Assembly: GCA_016288175.1 (NCBI GenBank)
Contig: JAEEYN010000181.1
Span: 1 to 20,085, forward strand
Source of the DNA: Bacillota bacterium
Lineage (GTDB): Bacteria > Bacillota > Clostridia > Christensenellales > CAG-138
Length of the DNA: 20,085 bases
Direction: 5' to 3'
Of this stretch, positions 13,533-20,085 are shown piece by piece. Below the pieces are notes generated by a model. It had not been told where the DNA came from and searched no databases. It saw only the letters and a list, made by a program, of their open reading frames with translations. Made by a program: the position numbers and the translations under genes. Numbering within the stretch: the first letter of the stretch is position 1; the number at the start of each line of letters is the position of its first letter.

Positions 13533-14333
13533 TTACTGAATGGTCACGATGCAGCCCATCGGGCAGACCTTCGTGCACTCGAGGCAGCCGACGCACTTTT
13601 CCTGGTCGACGACGCAGTGCTTGCCGACGAGAGTGATCGCGCCCTGGGGGCAGGTCTTTGCGCAGCGCTGGCAGCCGATGCAGGCGTTCCTGCAGTTGTC
13701 CTTCGCTTCCTTGCCCATGTCGTCATTGCGGCAGAGGATGGCGACCTTCGCCGTCTTCGGAACGAGCTGGATCGCGCCGCGGGGGCACTGCTTCGCGCAG
13801 GCGCCGCAGCCGGTGCACTTCGATTTATCGAATTTCGGAAGGCCGTTCTCGCCCATCGTGATCGCGCCGAACTTGCAGTCGCGGATGCAGTCGCCCATGC
13901 CGAGGCAGGCGTAGGTGCACATCTTCGGACCGCCGGCAAGGCCGTTCGCGATGCGGCAGCTGCGCGCACCGTTATATTCATAGCGGACAGCGGCGGCTTC
14001 GCAGTCGCCCGCGCAGAGGAGCTGCGCCACCATGGGAGCCTTCTCCTCCGCCTCAACGCCCATCAGCTCGCTCATACGCTTCATCTTCTCGCCCTTCGTT
14101 GCGGGACAGGCATTGAGCGGAGCGTCGCCGCGGACGATCGCTTCGGCGAGGGCGGAGCAGCCCGCGTAACCGCAGGCGCCGCAGTTCGCGCCGCCGAGAC
14201 ATTCCGCGACCTGGGGAACGCGCTTGTCGATCTCAACGGCGAATTTCTTGTCGGCAAAGCCGAGAATGAAAGCAAATACGATTGCCAGACCGCCCATAAT
14301 GGCGCCGGCGATAATGATTGCAGTCCAATCCAT
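13533..14333 (-). CDS. rnfB: Rnf complex subunit B (ferredoxin-type electron input)
   Basis: The 266-residue protein has one N-terminal membrane helix (about 5-25). An Fe-S domain follows with C51-x2-C54-x4-C59-x16-C76 (GANCGACGYAGC), then four further cubane motifs from about residue 138 on (CTYACLGMGDCIRDC, CTGCGACAKQCP, CIGCQRCAKTCP, CVGCLECTKVCP). This is the RnfB pattern: the subunit that takes electrons from reduced ferredoxin on the cytoplasmic side and passes them into the complex. It is the last gene of the operon, 22 nt after rnfA, with an AGGAGG site before its ATG. Length is typical for clostridial RnfB. Confidence 0.97.
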   Translation of the reverse strand: MDWTAIIIAGAIMGGLAIVFAFILGFADKKFAVEIDKRVPQVAECLGGANCGACGYAGCSALAEAIVRGDAPLNACPATKGEKMKRMSELMGVEAEEKAPMVAQLLCAGDCEAAAVRYEYNGARSCRIANGLAGGPKMCTYACLGMGDCIRDCKFGAITMGENGLPKFDKSKCTGCGACAKQCPRGAIQLVPKTAKVAILCRNDDMGKEAKDNCRNACIGCQRCAKTCPQGAITLVGKHCVVDQEKCVGCLECTKVCPMGCIVTIQ

Positions 14334-14355
14334 AGATAATTACCTCCTGCCTGAC

Positions 14356-14949
14356 TCAGCTGCCGAGGCCGGCAAAGCCGAGGAACGCGATGCTCATAAG
14401 GCCCGCGATGATCAGCGAGCTCGAGAAGCCCCTCAGCGAATTCGGGACCTTGGAGAACTCCAGCCTCTCGCGCACGCCCGCCATCAGAACGATCGCGAGG
14501 GTGAAGCCGAGGGCGCCGAAGATGCCGTTGCAGACGGCGAAGAGCAGGTTGTTCGCATAGCTTTCAACGTTGATCAGCGTTACGCCGAGAACGGCGCAGT
14601 TGGTCGTGATCAGCGGCAGATAGATGCCGAGGCTGCGATAGAGGCTCGGGCTCGACTTCTTCAGGAACATCTCGACGAACTGAACGAGGCTCGCAATGAC
14701 GAGGATGAACGCCATCGTCTGCAGGTACTCGAGGTGAAGCGGGATGAGGATGAAGTTATAGACGAGCCAGGTGAAGAGCGAGGCGAGACCCATAACGAAG
14801 GTGACCGCCATGCCCATGCCCGCCGCCGTCTCGACCTTGTTGGAAACGCCGAGGAACGGGCAGCAGCCGAGGAAGCGGGAGAAAATGAAGTTGTTCGTCA
14901 GGATGCTCGTAACGAGCAGGACGAGCAGTTTTGCAAAGCTGTAATCCAT
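14356..14949 (-). CDS. rnfA: Rnf complex membrane subunit A
   Basis: The 197-residue integral membrane protein shows the RnfA hallmarks: N-terminal LVTSILTNNFIFSRFLGCCPFLGVS with the cysteine that helps bind the intramembrane Fe-S centre shared with RnfE, and the ITTNCAVLGV segment with the second cysteine. About six helices are expected. Its ATG overlaps the rnfE stop by one base (TAATG), so translation is coupled; the GAGGAGGAGG ribosome site is inside the rnfE end. Confidence 0.97.
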   Translation of the reverse strand: MDYSFAKLLVLLVTSILTNNFIFSRFLGCCPFLGVSNKVETAAGMGMAVTFVMGLASLFTWLVYNFILIPLHLEYLQTMAFILVIASLVQFVEMFLKKSSPSLYRSLGIYLPLITTNCAVLGVTLINVESYANNLLFAVCNGIFGALGFTLAIVLMAGVRERLEFSKVPNSLRGFSSSLIIAGLMSIAFLGFAGLGS

Positions 14950-15587
14950 TATGCTGCCTCCTCCTCTTTTTCTTCTTCATCATGCGCGTGCTCGCTGCCC
15001 TTCCTCGTGATGAAATTCACGAAGCCGAGAACGAGGCCGAAAACGATGAAGCCGCCGGGCGCGAGCGCCGCGATCAGCATGGGCTCGAAGCCCTCGCCGA
15101 AGAGCTGTGCGCCGAAGATCGTTCCGCTGCCGACAAGCTCGCGGATCGCGCCGATGATCGTGATCGCAACGGTGAAGCCGAGACCCATGCCGAGGCCGTC
15201 GAGCGCGGAATAGAAAACGCTGTTCTTGCTCGCGAAGGCTTCCGCACGCGCAAGGATGATGCAGTTGACGACTATCAGCGGAATGAAAATTCCGAGCGAC
15301 GCGTAAAGCGCCGGAACGAAGGCCTGCATCAGCATCTGCACCGCCGTAACGAACATGCAGATGATGACGATGAACGCCGGGATGCGGACCTTGTCGGGAA
15401 TGAAGTTACGAAGCAGGGAGATAACGATATTGCTTCCGATCAGAACGAACGTCGCCGCAAGGCCCATGCCGATGCCGTTCATGGCCTGGGTCGTGATCGC
15501 GATCGTCGGGCAGGTGCCGAGCACCAGACGGAAGGTCGGGTTCTCATTGAGAAGACCGTTGGTAAAAACTTTGACCGCTTTACTCAT
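14949..15587 (-). CDS. rnfE: Rnf complex membrane subunit E
   Basis: The 212-residue integral membrane protein is a paralogue of RnfA in inverted topology. It has NENPTFRLVLGTCPTIAITT with the conserved cysteine near the N-terminus and the mirror segment IPLIVVNCIILARAEAFAS. The C-terminal tail is charged (HAHDEEEKEEEAA) and cytoplasmic. Its ATG overlaps the rnfG stop by one base (TGATG). With RnfA it holds the membrane Fe-S cluster that links RnfB to the flavin subunits and is part of the ion path. Confidence 0.97.
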   Translation of the reverse strand: MSKAVKVFTNGLLNENPTFRLVLGTCPTIAITTQAMNGIGMGLAATFVLIGSNIVISLLRNFIPDKVRIPAFIVIICMFVTAVQMLMQAFVPALYASLGIFIPLIVVNCIILARAEAFASKNSVFYSALDGLGMGLGFTVAITIIGAIRELVGSGTIFGAQLFGEGFEPMLIAALAPGGFIVFGLVLGFVNFITRKGSEHAHDEEEKEEEAA

Positions 15588-16234
15588 CAGTTAGCACCTC
15601 CCTCGTTCGGATGAACAAGCGCATAGAGCTGCGCCGCGGCTTCGTTGAACGCCTTCATAACGGCGTTGGAGGAGCGGGTCGCGCCGCTGATGGCGTCGAC
15701 GCCTTCGTCCGAGTCGGATTCGCTCTCGTATTTTTCAACGCTCAGCGAGCCCGCGGGGATGGTGTATCCGCCGCCGCCCTCTTTATACTCGATCTCCTCG
15801 CCTTTGTATTCGATCGCGGCGAATTTGGCTTCGAATTCGGGGTTGTCCTTGACCTTCGCGCCAAGGCCCGCTGTCTCGGAGAAATCGCCGTTCGCGCCGA
15901 TGACGACGCCGGTGAATTTGCCTTCGAGGTCCATGCCGACCATGACTTCGATGTCGCCGCCGTAGCCGTGAGCGCGCTTGCTCGTCAGGTATCCGATGAG
16001 CTCGCCCGCTTCGTTATAGACTTCATAATACTCGATGGCGTCATCCGCGGCATTTTCGGGCATCGCCTTGAATTCCGCGGCTTCGGGGAAGGCTTTCTTA
16101 TGCGCTTCATCGGCCGCGAGCTTGTTCTGCGCGGCGATGGGGCCTTTTGTGATGTCGTTGACAAGGCCGAGAACGAGACCGGCGATCAGGCAGATCAGCA
16201 GCAGTCTCCAAACAAGATTGAATGTGTTACGCAA
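15587..16234 (-). CDS. rnfG: Rnf complex subunit G (covalent FMN), TTG start
   Basis: The 215-residue protein has one N-terminal membrane helix (about 8-26) and a large extracytoplasmic FMN-binding domain. The FMN-threonine motif S-G-A-T is at residues 183-186 (DAISGATRSSNAV), so T186 should carry the covalent FMN. The start is TTG, inside the rnfD end with an 8-nt overlap; purine-rich GAAGGGGGG and GAGAAGG lie just before it, and no ATG alternative keeps the helix intact. A uracil-free SESDSDEGVDAISG linker precedes the flavin motif. Confidence 0.95.
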   Translation of the reverse strand: MRNTFNLVWRLLLICLIAGLVLGLVNDITKGPIAAQNKLAADEAHKKAFPEAAEFKAMPENAADDAIEYYEVYNEAGELIGYLTSKRAHGYGGDIEVMVGMDLEGKFTGVVIGANGDFSETAGLGAKVKDNPEFEAKFAAIEYKGEEIEYKEGGGGYTIPAGSLSVEKYESESDSDEGVDAISGATRSSNAVMKAFNEAAAQLYALVHPNEGGAN

Positions 16235-17207
16235 CCTTCTCGCCCCCCTTCTTCTCCTTCTGTTCGCCGTAGATGCGGGGCTTGATGTATTTATCGAGCA
16301 GCGGCGTTACGATGTTCATGAAGAGGATCGCATAGGTCACGCCCTCCGGATAGCCCGCGAAAACGCGGATGACCGCCGTCAGAAGACCTATGCCGAAAGC
16401 GAATATGATCTGCCCGAGCGCCGTCATGGGGCAGGTCGAATAATCCGTCGCCATGAAGACCGCGCCGAAGAGGATACCGCCGGAAAGCATGTGGTAGATC
16501 GGCGAGAGCGCTTCGCCGCCCTTCATAAGGCCGAAAAGCCAGCCGAAAACGCCGGTCGTGACGACGATGATCACCGGAACGCCCCAGCTGATCACGCGGG
16601 TAATGAGCAGATACGCGAAGCCGAGGAGGATCGCAATCTTGCAGACCTCGCCGATTGTGCCCGGGATCTTGCCGAGGAACAGATCGAGGATGCTGTAATT
16701 GCCGCAGGCAAGAGGCGTTGCGCGCGAAACAGTGTCGATCGCCGGGAGGGATGCGTATTTGCCGAGGAAGTTCGGCGTTACGAACGCACCGCCGCTCATC
16801 CTTCCGGGCCAGCTTGCGAGGAGCACGGCGCGGGCTGTGAGCGCGGGGTTCAGGAAGTTATCGCCGATGCCGCCGAAGGCCTGTTTGACGAGCAGGATCG
16901 CGACGGCGCTGCCGATCACGCACATCCACCAGGGAGCGGTGACGGGCATTGTGAGGCCGAGCAGCATGCCCGTAACGGCGGCGGAAAGATCCTTGATCGT
17001 TACGGGGCGCTTCATGAGGAGCTCGAAGAGGAGCTCGAACGCGACGCAGGATACGACGCAGACCGCAACAACGAAGAGCGAAAGGAAGCCGAAAACGATG
17101 ATGCCGGCGATGAGAGCCGGGGTCAGCGCGATCAGCACATTGCGCATGATCGACTGCGTGGATTCCTTTGTTCTGATATGCGGAGCGGTGGAGACGTTAA
17201 AACTCAT
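16227..17207 (-). CDS. rnfD: Rnf complex subunit D (covalent FMN, membrane)
   Basis: The 326-residue polytopic membrane protein has RnfD/NqrB features: FGGIGDNFLNPALTARAVLL, the flavin-attachment segment DTVSRATPLA with candidate FMN threonine T164, and MATDYSTCPMTALGQIIF near the C-terminus. The motif is S-R-A-T here, whereas the flavin motif of RnfG is S-G-A-T. The ATG overlaps the rnfC stop by 4 nt (ATGA) after a TAGGAGG site. RnfD contributes to sodium or proton translocation. Confidence 0.96.
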   Translation of the reverse strand: MSFNVSTAPHIRTKESTQSIMRNVLIALTPALIAGIIVFGFLSLFVVAVCVVSCVAFELLFELLMKRPVTIKDLSAAVTGMLLGLTMPVTAPWWMCVIGSAVAILLVKQAFGGIGDNFLNPALTARAVLLASWPGRMSGGAFVTPNFLGKYASLPAIDTVSRATPLACGNYSILDLFLGKIPGTIGEVCKIAILLGFAYLLITRVISWGVPVIIVVTTGVFGWLFGLMKGGEALSPIYHMLSGGILFGAVFMATDYSTCPMTALGQIIFAFGIGLLTAVIRVFAGYPEGVTYAILFMNIVTPLLDKYIKPRIYGEQKEKKGGEKVA

Positions 17208-18541
17208 TTTTTACCTCCTAACCTCGAAGCAAGAGTGATCCTGTCCTTCATGTTCTTGAAGGAAGCGGTCAGGTAGCGGTTCGCGGGGCAGGTGAAGGAG
17301 CAGCAGCCGCAGACGATGCAGTCCATGACGTTGTTCTTCTTCGCGCCTTCCATATCGTTCGCGTCGCAGTATTGCTTCATCCTCGCGGGGTTGAGGCCGA
17401 TCGGGCAGACCGAAACGCAGCGCGCGCAGCGGATGCAGGGACCTTCTTCAAAAGCGACTGCTTCCTTTGCGTCGAGCGCGACGATGCCGCCCATCGCCTT
17501 CGTGACGGAGAAATTGTCGTTCGGCGCTGCGGGGCCGGTCATCATGCCGCCCGCAATGAGCTTCGCGGCCTCGCCGTCGTAACCGCCGCAGTATTCGATC
17601 AGGTCGTGCACGTTCGTGCCGATCGGAACGAGCAGATTCATCGGACATTTGACCTTGCCGGTGACGGTTGTGACGCGGCGTACGAGAGGACGGTTGTCCT
17701 CGACCGCGGATTTGACGGCCGCGGCCGTCGCAACGTTCGTTACGATAACGTGGCAGTCGATCGGCAGCTTCCCGCGCGGGACTTCGCGGCCCGTGACGAC
17801 GGTGATGAGCTGTTTCTCACTGCCCTGCGGATACTTCGTTTTAAGCTCGCGGACCGTGACGCCCTCCTTGCCCTCGGCGGCCTTCTTCATCGCTTCGATC
17901 GCTTCGGGCTTGTTGTCCTCGATCGCGATAACGCCGTTTTTGCAGTTCATGGCGCGCATGATCGCGCGCAGGCCGGCAACGATATCGTCCGAGCGCTCGA
18001 GCATCGTGCGGAAATCGCTCGTCAGATGCGTTTCGCACTCCGCGCCGTTCAGAATGATCGTATCGGCGTATTTTTCGTCCTGAATGGTGAGCTTGACGTG
18101 CAGCGGGAACGCAGCGCCGCCCATGCCGCAGATGCCGGCGGCCTTGATGCGCTCGATGATCTTCTTCGGCTCCGCCGTCTCGCAGGTCCCGATCGGTTCC
18201 ATCGGCTCCTCGAGGGTATGCAGACCGTCGTTTTTGATCGTGATGCACATGACCTTTTTCGGGCCGAGCTGCTGCTTTTCCGAAACATCCGTAACTTCGC
18301 CGGAAACGGAAGCGTGGATCGGCAGGCCGAGGAAGCCAACCGGATTCGCGATCACCTGGCGCTCTTTGACGATATCGCCCTTCTTTACGCAGGGCTCGCT
18401 CGGCGCGCCGAGATGAAGGTTCATCGGGATGCAGACATATTCCGGCTCAAAGACAACAGCGGCTTTGTTCCTTGTCAGCTGTTTGCCTTCATGGGTTCTT
18501 GAAAGTGGGTGAACGCCACCTTTGAATGAGCGTTTGATCAA
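17204..18541 (-). CDS. rnfC: Rnf complex subunit C (NADH/Fe-S), TTG start
   Basis: The 445-residue soluble subunit has the N-terminal RnfC barrel (FKGGVHPLSRTHEGKQLT), the Complex I 51-kDa-like NAD/FMN fold (GICGMGGAAFPLHVKL, LNGAECETHLTSDFR) and two C-terminal cubane motifs: C369-x2-C372-x2-C375-x3-C379 and C408-x2-C411-x2-C414-x3-C418. It delivers electrons to NAD+ at the cytoplasmic face. The start is TTG with GGAAGGAAGG seven nt before it. An ATG five bases upstream is followed by GTT and TGA, so it opens only a two-codon frame that overlaps the TTG start. It is the first gene of rnfCDGEAB. Confidence 0.96.
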   Translation of the reverse strand: MIKRSFKGGVHPLSRTHEGKQLTRNKAAVVFEPEYVCIPMNLHLGAPSEPCVKKGDIVKERQVIANPVGFLGLPIHASVSGEVTDVSEKQQLGPKKVMCITIKNDGLHTLEEPMEPIGTCETAEPKKIIERIKAAGICGMGGAAFPLHVKLTIQDEKYADTIILNGAECETHLTSDFRTMLERSDDIVAGLRAIMRAMNCKNGVIAIEDNKPEAIEAMKKAAEGKEGVTVRELKTKYPQGSEKQLITVVTGREVPRGKLPIDCHVIVTNVATAAAVKSAVEDNRPLVRRVTTVTGKVKCPMNLLVPIGTNVHDLIEYCGGYDGEAAKLIAGGMMTGPAAPNDNFSVTKAMGGIVALDAKEAVAFEEGPCIRCARCVSVCPIGLNPARMKQYCDANDMEGAKKNNVMDCIVCGCCSFTCPANRYLTASFKNMKDRITLASRLGGKK

Positions 18542-18565
18542 ACCATCGCCTTCCTTCCTGCAGCC

Positions 18566-18589
18566 GCTGCAATAAGCTTACTTTGCAGC
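18566..18589 (-). promoter_or_regulatory. Hairpin in the rnf leader
   Basis: A 7-bp inverted repeat, GCTGCAA/TTGCAGC (18566-18572 with 18583-18589), with the palindrome TAAGCTTA in its loop, lies a few nt upstream of the rnfC ribosome binding site in the transcribed leader. It might affect initiation at the TTG codon or bind a regulator. Confidence 0.4.
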
Positions 18590-18606
18590 AGCCGTCTTTG
18601 GGTCCT

Positions 18607-18635
18607 ATTATATCATATTACGGCGAAGATTTGAA
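18607..18635 (-). promoter_or_regulatory. Promoter of the rnf operon
   Basis: A perfect TATAAT (18607-18612) with an extended TGA element, a 17-nt spacer and a weaker -35, TTCAAA (18630-18635), on the minus strand. The leader is about 60 nt. Confidence 0.75.
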
Positions 18636-18728
18636 CCTTTTTCGGTGATTATATATATGAAATCCGAATTATCGCGGCGTTTCGGTCCCAATTCCGGAAA
18701 GCCTATTCCATTTTTGCTTTTTTTCTAT

Positions 18729-18734
18729 TATAAT
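18729..18734 (+). promoter_or_regulatory. Probable -10 element of the pyrH promoter
   Basis: TATAAT at 18729-18734 lies 54 nt before the pyrH ATG, inside the palindrome CTATTATAATAG and after a T-rich stretch. No good -35 is at the right distance, so an activator or the T-rich upstream stretch may compensate. Confidence 0.55.
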
Positions 18735-18749
18735 AGCAGTTGATGCACA

Positions 18750-18764
18750 GCGGCGGTGCGCCGC
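18750..18764 (+). promoter_or_regulatory. Small hairpin in the pyrH leader
   Basis: GCGGCG/CGCCGC with a GTG loop (6-bp perfect stem) lies 12 nt before the pyrH ribosome site. It is too short and lacks a T-run to be a terminator; it could stabilise the mRNA or be incidental in GC-rich DNA. Confidence 0.3.
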
Positions 18765-18787
18765 AAACCAACAGCAAGGAGAACATC

Positions 18788-19525
18788 ATGAAATACGAAC
18801 GCATCCTTTTGAAAGTCAGCGGCGAAGTGCTTTCCGGCAAAACGCCGATCGATTTCGATAATGTCATGGTCGCCGCCGGCCATATCAAGGCCCTGCACGA
18901 CAACGGCTGCAAGCTCGGCGTCGTCGTCGGCGGCGGCAACATCTGGCGCGGCCGTTCATCGGGAACGATGGACCGTAACCGCGCGGATAATATCGGCATG
19001 CTCGCAACGAGCTGCAACGCCCTCGCTCTCGAGCAGGCGCTGATCGACCTCAATGTTCCCGTGCGCGTGCTTTCCGCCGTTTCGATGGAGATGTTCATGG
19101 ACAGCTATTCCGCGAGGGAGGCCAATAAATCCGTCGACGAAGGCACCGTCGTGATCTTCGCCTGCGGCACCGGCGCGCCGTTCTTCTCCACCGATACCGC
19201 CGCAGCCCTCCGCGCCGCGCAGATCCATGCCGACGCGCTGCTGCTCGCAAAGGCCGTCGACGGCATCTACACCGCCGACCCGAAGAAGGACCCGACTGCG
19301 AAGCGCTATGTCCGCATCAGCTATGATGAAGTCATCGCCCGCAATCTCAAGGCGACCGACCTCACCGCGATCAGCTTCTGCCGCGAGTATTCGCTCCCGA
19401 TCGTGCTCTTCCCGCTGAATAACCCCGACGGCAGCGCATCGAGCAAGAACTTCGTCGACGCGGCAAACGGCGTCAACGCCGGAACGGTCGTCGACGCGCA
19501 GCCCGGCTTCGAGCTTGCGGAATGA
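18788..19525 (+). CDS. pyrH: UMP kinase
   Basis: The 245-residue protein of the amino-acid-kinase superfamily begins MKYERILLKVSGEVLSG, has the phosphate loop VVVGGGNIWRG, the segment NRADNIGMLAT that binds UMP, and the GTGAPFFSTDTAAALRA and AKAVDGIYTADPKKDP motifs typical of bacterial UMP kinases. It makes UDP from UMP in pyrimidine synthesis. The start is the ATG after AAGGAG; a 16-residue upstream extension is not conserved-looking. The usual tsf and frr neighbours are not adjacent within the window (frr is not recognised downstream), so the gene is separated from the common tsf-pyrH-frr order. Confidence 0.95.
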   Translation: MKYERILLKVSGEVLSGKTPIDFDNVMVAAGHIKALHDNGCKLGVVVGGGNIWRGRSSGTMDRNRADNIGMLATSCNALALEQALIDLNVPVRVLSAVSMEMFMDSYSAREANKSVDEGTVVIFACGTGAPFFSTDTAAALRAAQIHADALLLAKAVDGIYTADPKKDPTAKRYVRISYDEVIARNLKATDLTAISFCREYSLPIVLFPLNNPDGSASSKNFVDAANGVNAGTVVDAQPGFELAE

Positions 19526-20052
19526 GCCATATCGCCGAAAAACGCGAGTTCCGCTTGAAAAACGGCGGGACCGTCCGCCTCGGCGGGATCGATGAGGAAA
19601 GCTTCTTCAAAGCCTGCGCTCTACGTGTTTCGGATGAACAAAAGGGCTTTGTCGCCCCGCCCGTCGGCGTCATCGCGCGGGGGTATCTGTACCGGGACTG
19701 CGGCGCAAGGGTTTTCACGATCCTGCTCGATGAAAAGGTCGTCGGCCTTGCGCTCGTGCGCGAATTCACCGACGAACCTCTCGGCTACGACCTGCAGCAG
19801 TTTTTGATAGATAAAGAATACCAGAACATGGGCTGCGGCAGCGCCGCACTCGGGCTGATACTGGACATTCTGCGCGGGGAAAGGAAATATCCCTGCGTCG
19901 AGATCTGCGTCAAAAAGGACGATTCCGCCGCCCTGCACGTTTATGAAAAAGCGGGCTTCGCGGACAGCGGCTACACCGACCCGGACTGCCCCGACAGCTT
20001 GAACCTGATCCTTCGTTTGCAGGCGGAGGAGGAAGTGGAAGGAAAAAAATGA
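19522..20052 (+). CDS. GNAT-family N-acetyltransferase
   Basis: The 176-residue protein has the GNAT core: strands FTILLDEKVVGLALVREF, then the acetyl-CoA loop Q101-N-M-G-C-G106 (QNMGCGSAALGLILDIL), then CVEICVKKDDSAALHVYEKAGFADSGY, which is the usual last helix and strand. The first 40 residues are not recognised. The substrate is unknown. The start overlaps the pyrH stop by 4 nt (ATGA) with only a weak ribosome site, so it is translationally coupled to pyrH. Its own stop overlaps the next start in the same way. Confidence 0.88.
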   Translation: MSHIAEKREFRLKNGGTVRLGGIDEESFFKACALRVSDEQKGFVAPPVGVIARGYLYRDCGARVFTILLDEKVVGLALVREFTDEPLGYDLQQFLIDKEYQNMGCGSAALGLILDILRGERKYPCVEICVKKDDSAALHVYEKAGFADSGYTDPDCPDSLNLILRLQAEEEVEGKK

Positions 20053-20085
20053 CCGAAAAGAAAACGGAAAAGGAATTCACATTAT
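20049..20085 (+). CDS. Start of a further gene, truncated by the window edge
   Basis: An ATG at 20049 overlaps the acetyltransferase stop by 4 nt and is preceded by purine-rich GGAGGAAGTGGAAGG. Only 12 codons are visible (MTEKKTEKEFTL), too few to name a family. It is probably the third gene of the pyrH unit. Confidence 0.6.
   Translation, partial: MTEKKTEKEFTL

Noticed and set aside
14224..17276. Several 200-400-codon plus-strand frames antisense to the rnf operon
   Set aside because: All are mirror frames of confidently identified Rnf subunits; they lack ribosome sites and domains.

Overview
The window looks like chromosomal DNA from a GC-rich anaerobic Clostridia-type Firmicute, probably a gut or rumen Oscillospirales/Ruminococcaceae relative. 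The signs are a six-gene Rnf operon in the clostridial order C-D-G-E-A-B, strong purine-rich Shine-Dalgarno sites, consensus sigma-A promoters, and secreted proteins carrying a cohesin-like and a dockerin type I domain. The taxonomy is inference. I saw no tRNA, rRNA, IS element, prophage or CRISPR array. Several very long stop-free antisense frames (up to 883 codons) are composition artefacts.

Left arm, minus strand (1-6456). A four-gene operon (DUF2325 protein, HMA-like CxxC protein, LolD/MacB-type ATPase, two-domain FtsX-type permease) reads leftward from a near-consensus promoter. That promoter has two copies of the palindrome GTTAGC-N4-GCTAAC in its transcribed leader, so it looks like a ligand- or metal-controlled transport operon; it ends at a rho-independent terminator. 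Next come a CrtI/phytoene-desaturase-family FAD oxidoreductase, a monocistronic gene for a 44-residue acidic peptide with its own promoter and terminator, and the 5' part of a secreted cohesin-domain protein running off the left edge. The peptide and cohesin genes have almost the same promoter core.

Middle, plus strand (6527-13481). A probable five-gene unit (zinc-ribbon protein, aldo/keto reductase fused to a 2[4Fe-4S] ferredoxin domain, ECF-type S component, uridine-kinase-like P-loop kinase, SpoU/TrmH-family RNA methyltransferase) ends in a terminator. After a new consensus promoter come an M3-family oligoendopeptidase and, 16 nt later, a secreted dockerin protein. A bidirectional terminator follows.

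Right arm. The rnfCDGEAB operon (13533-18541, minus) encodes the membrane ferredoxin:NAD+ oxidoreductase. Its genes are tightly coupled by overlaps, and rnfC and rnfG both use TTG starts. Divergent from it, on the plus strand, are pyrH (UMP kinase), a GNAT acetyltransferase and the first 12 codons of a further gene, each joined to the next by a 4-nt ATGA overlap.

The least explained elements are the small acidic peptide gene with its leader, the palindrome-controlled DUF2325/HMA/ABC operon, and the S-component/kinase pair of unknown substrate.
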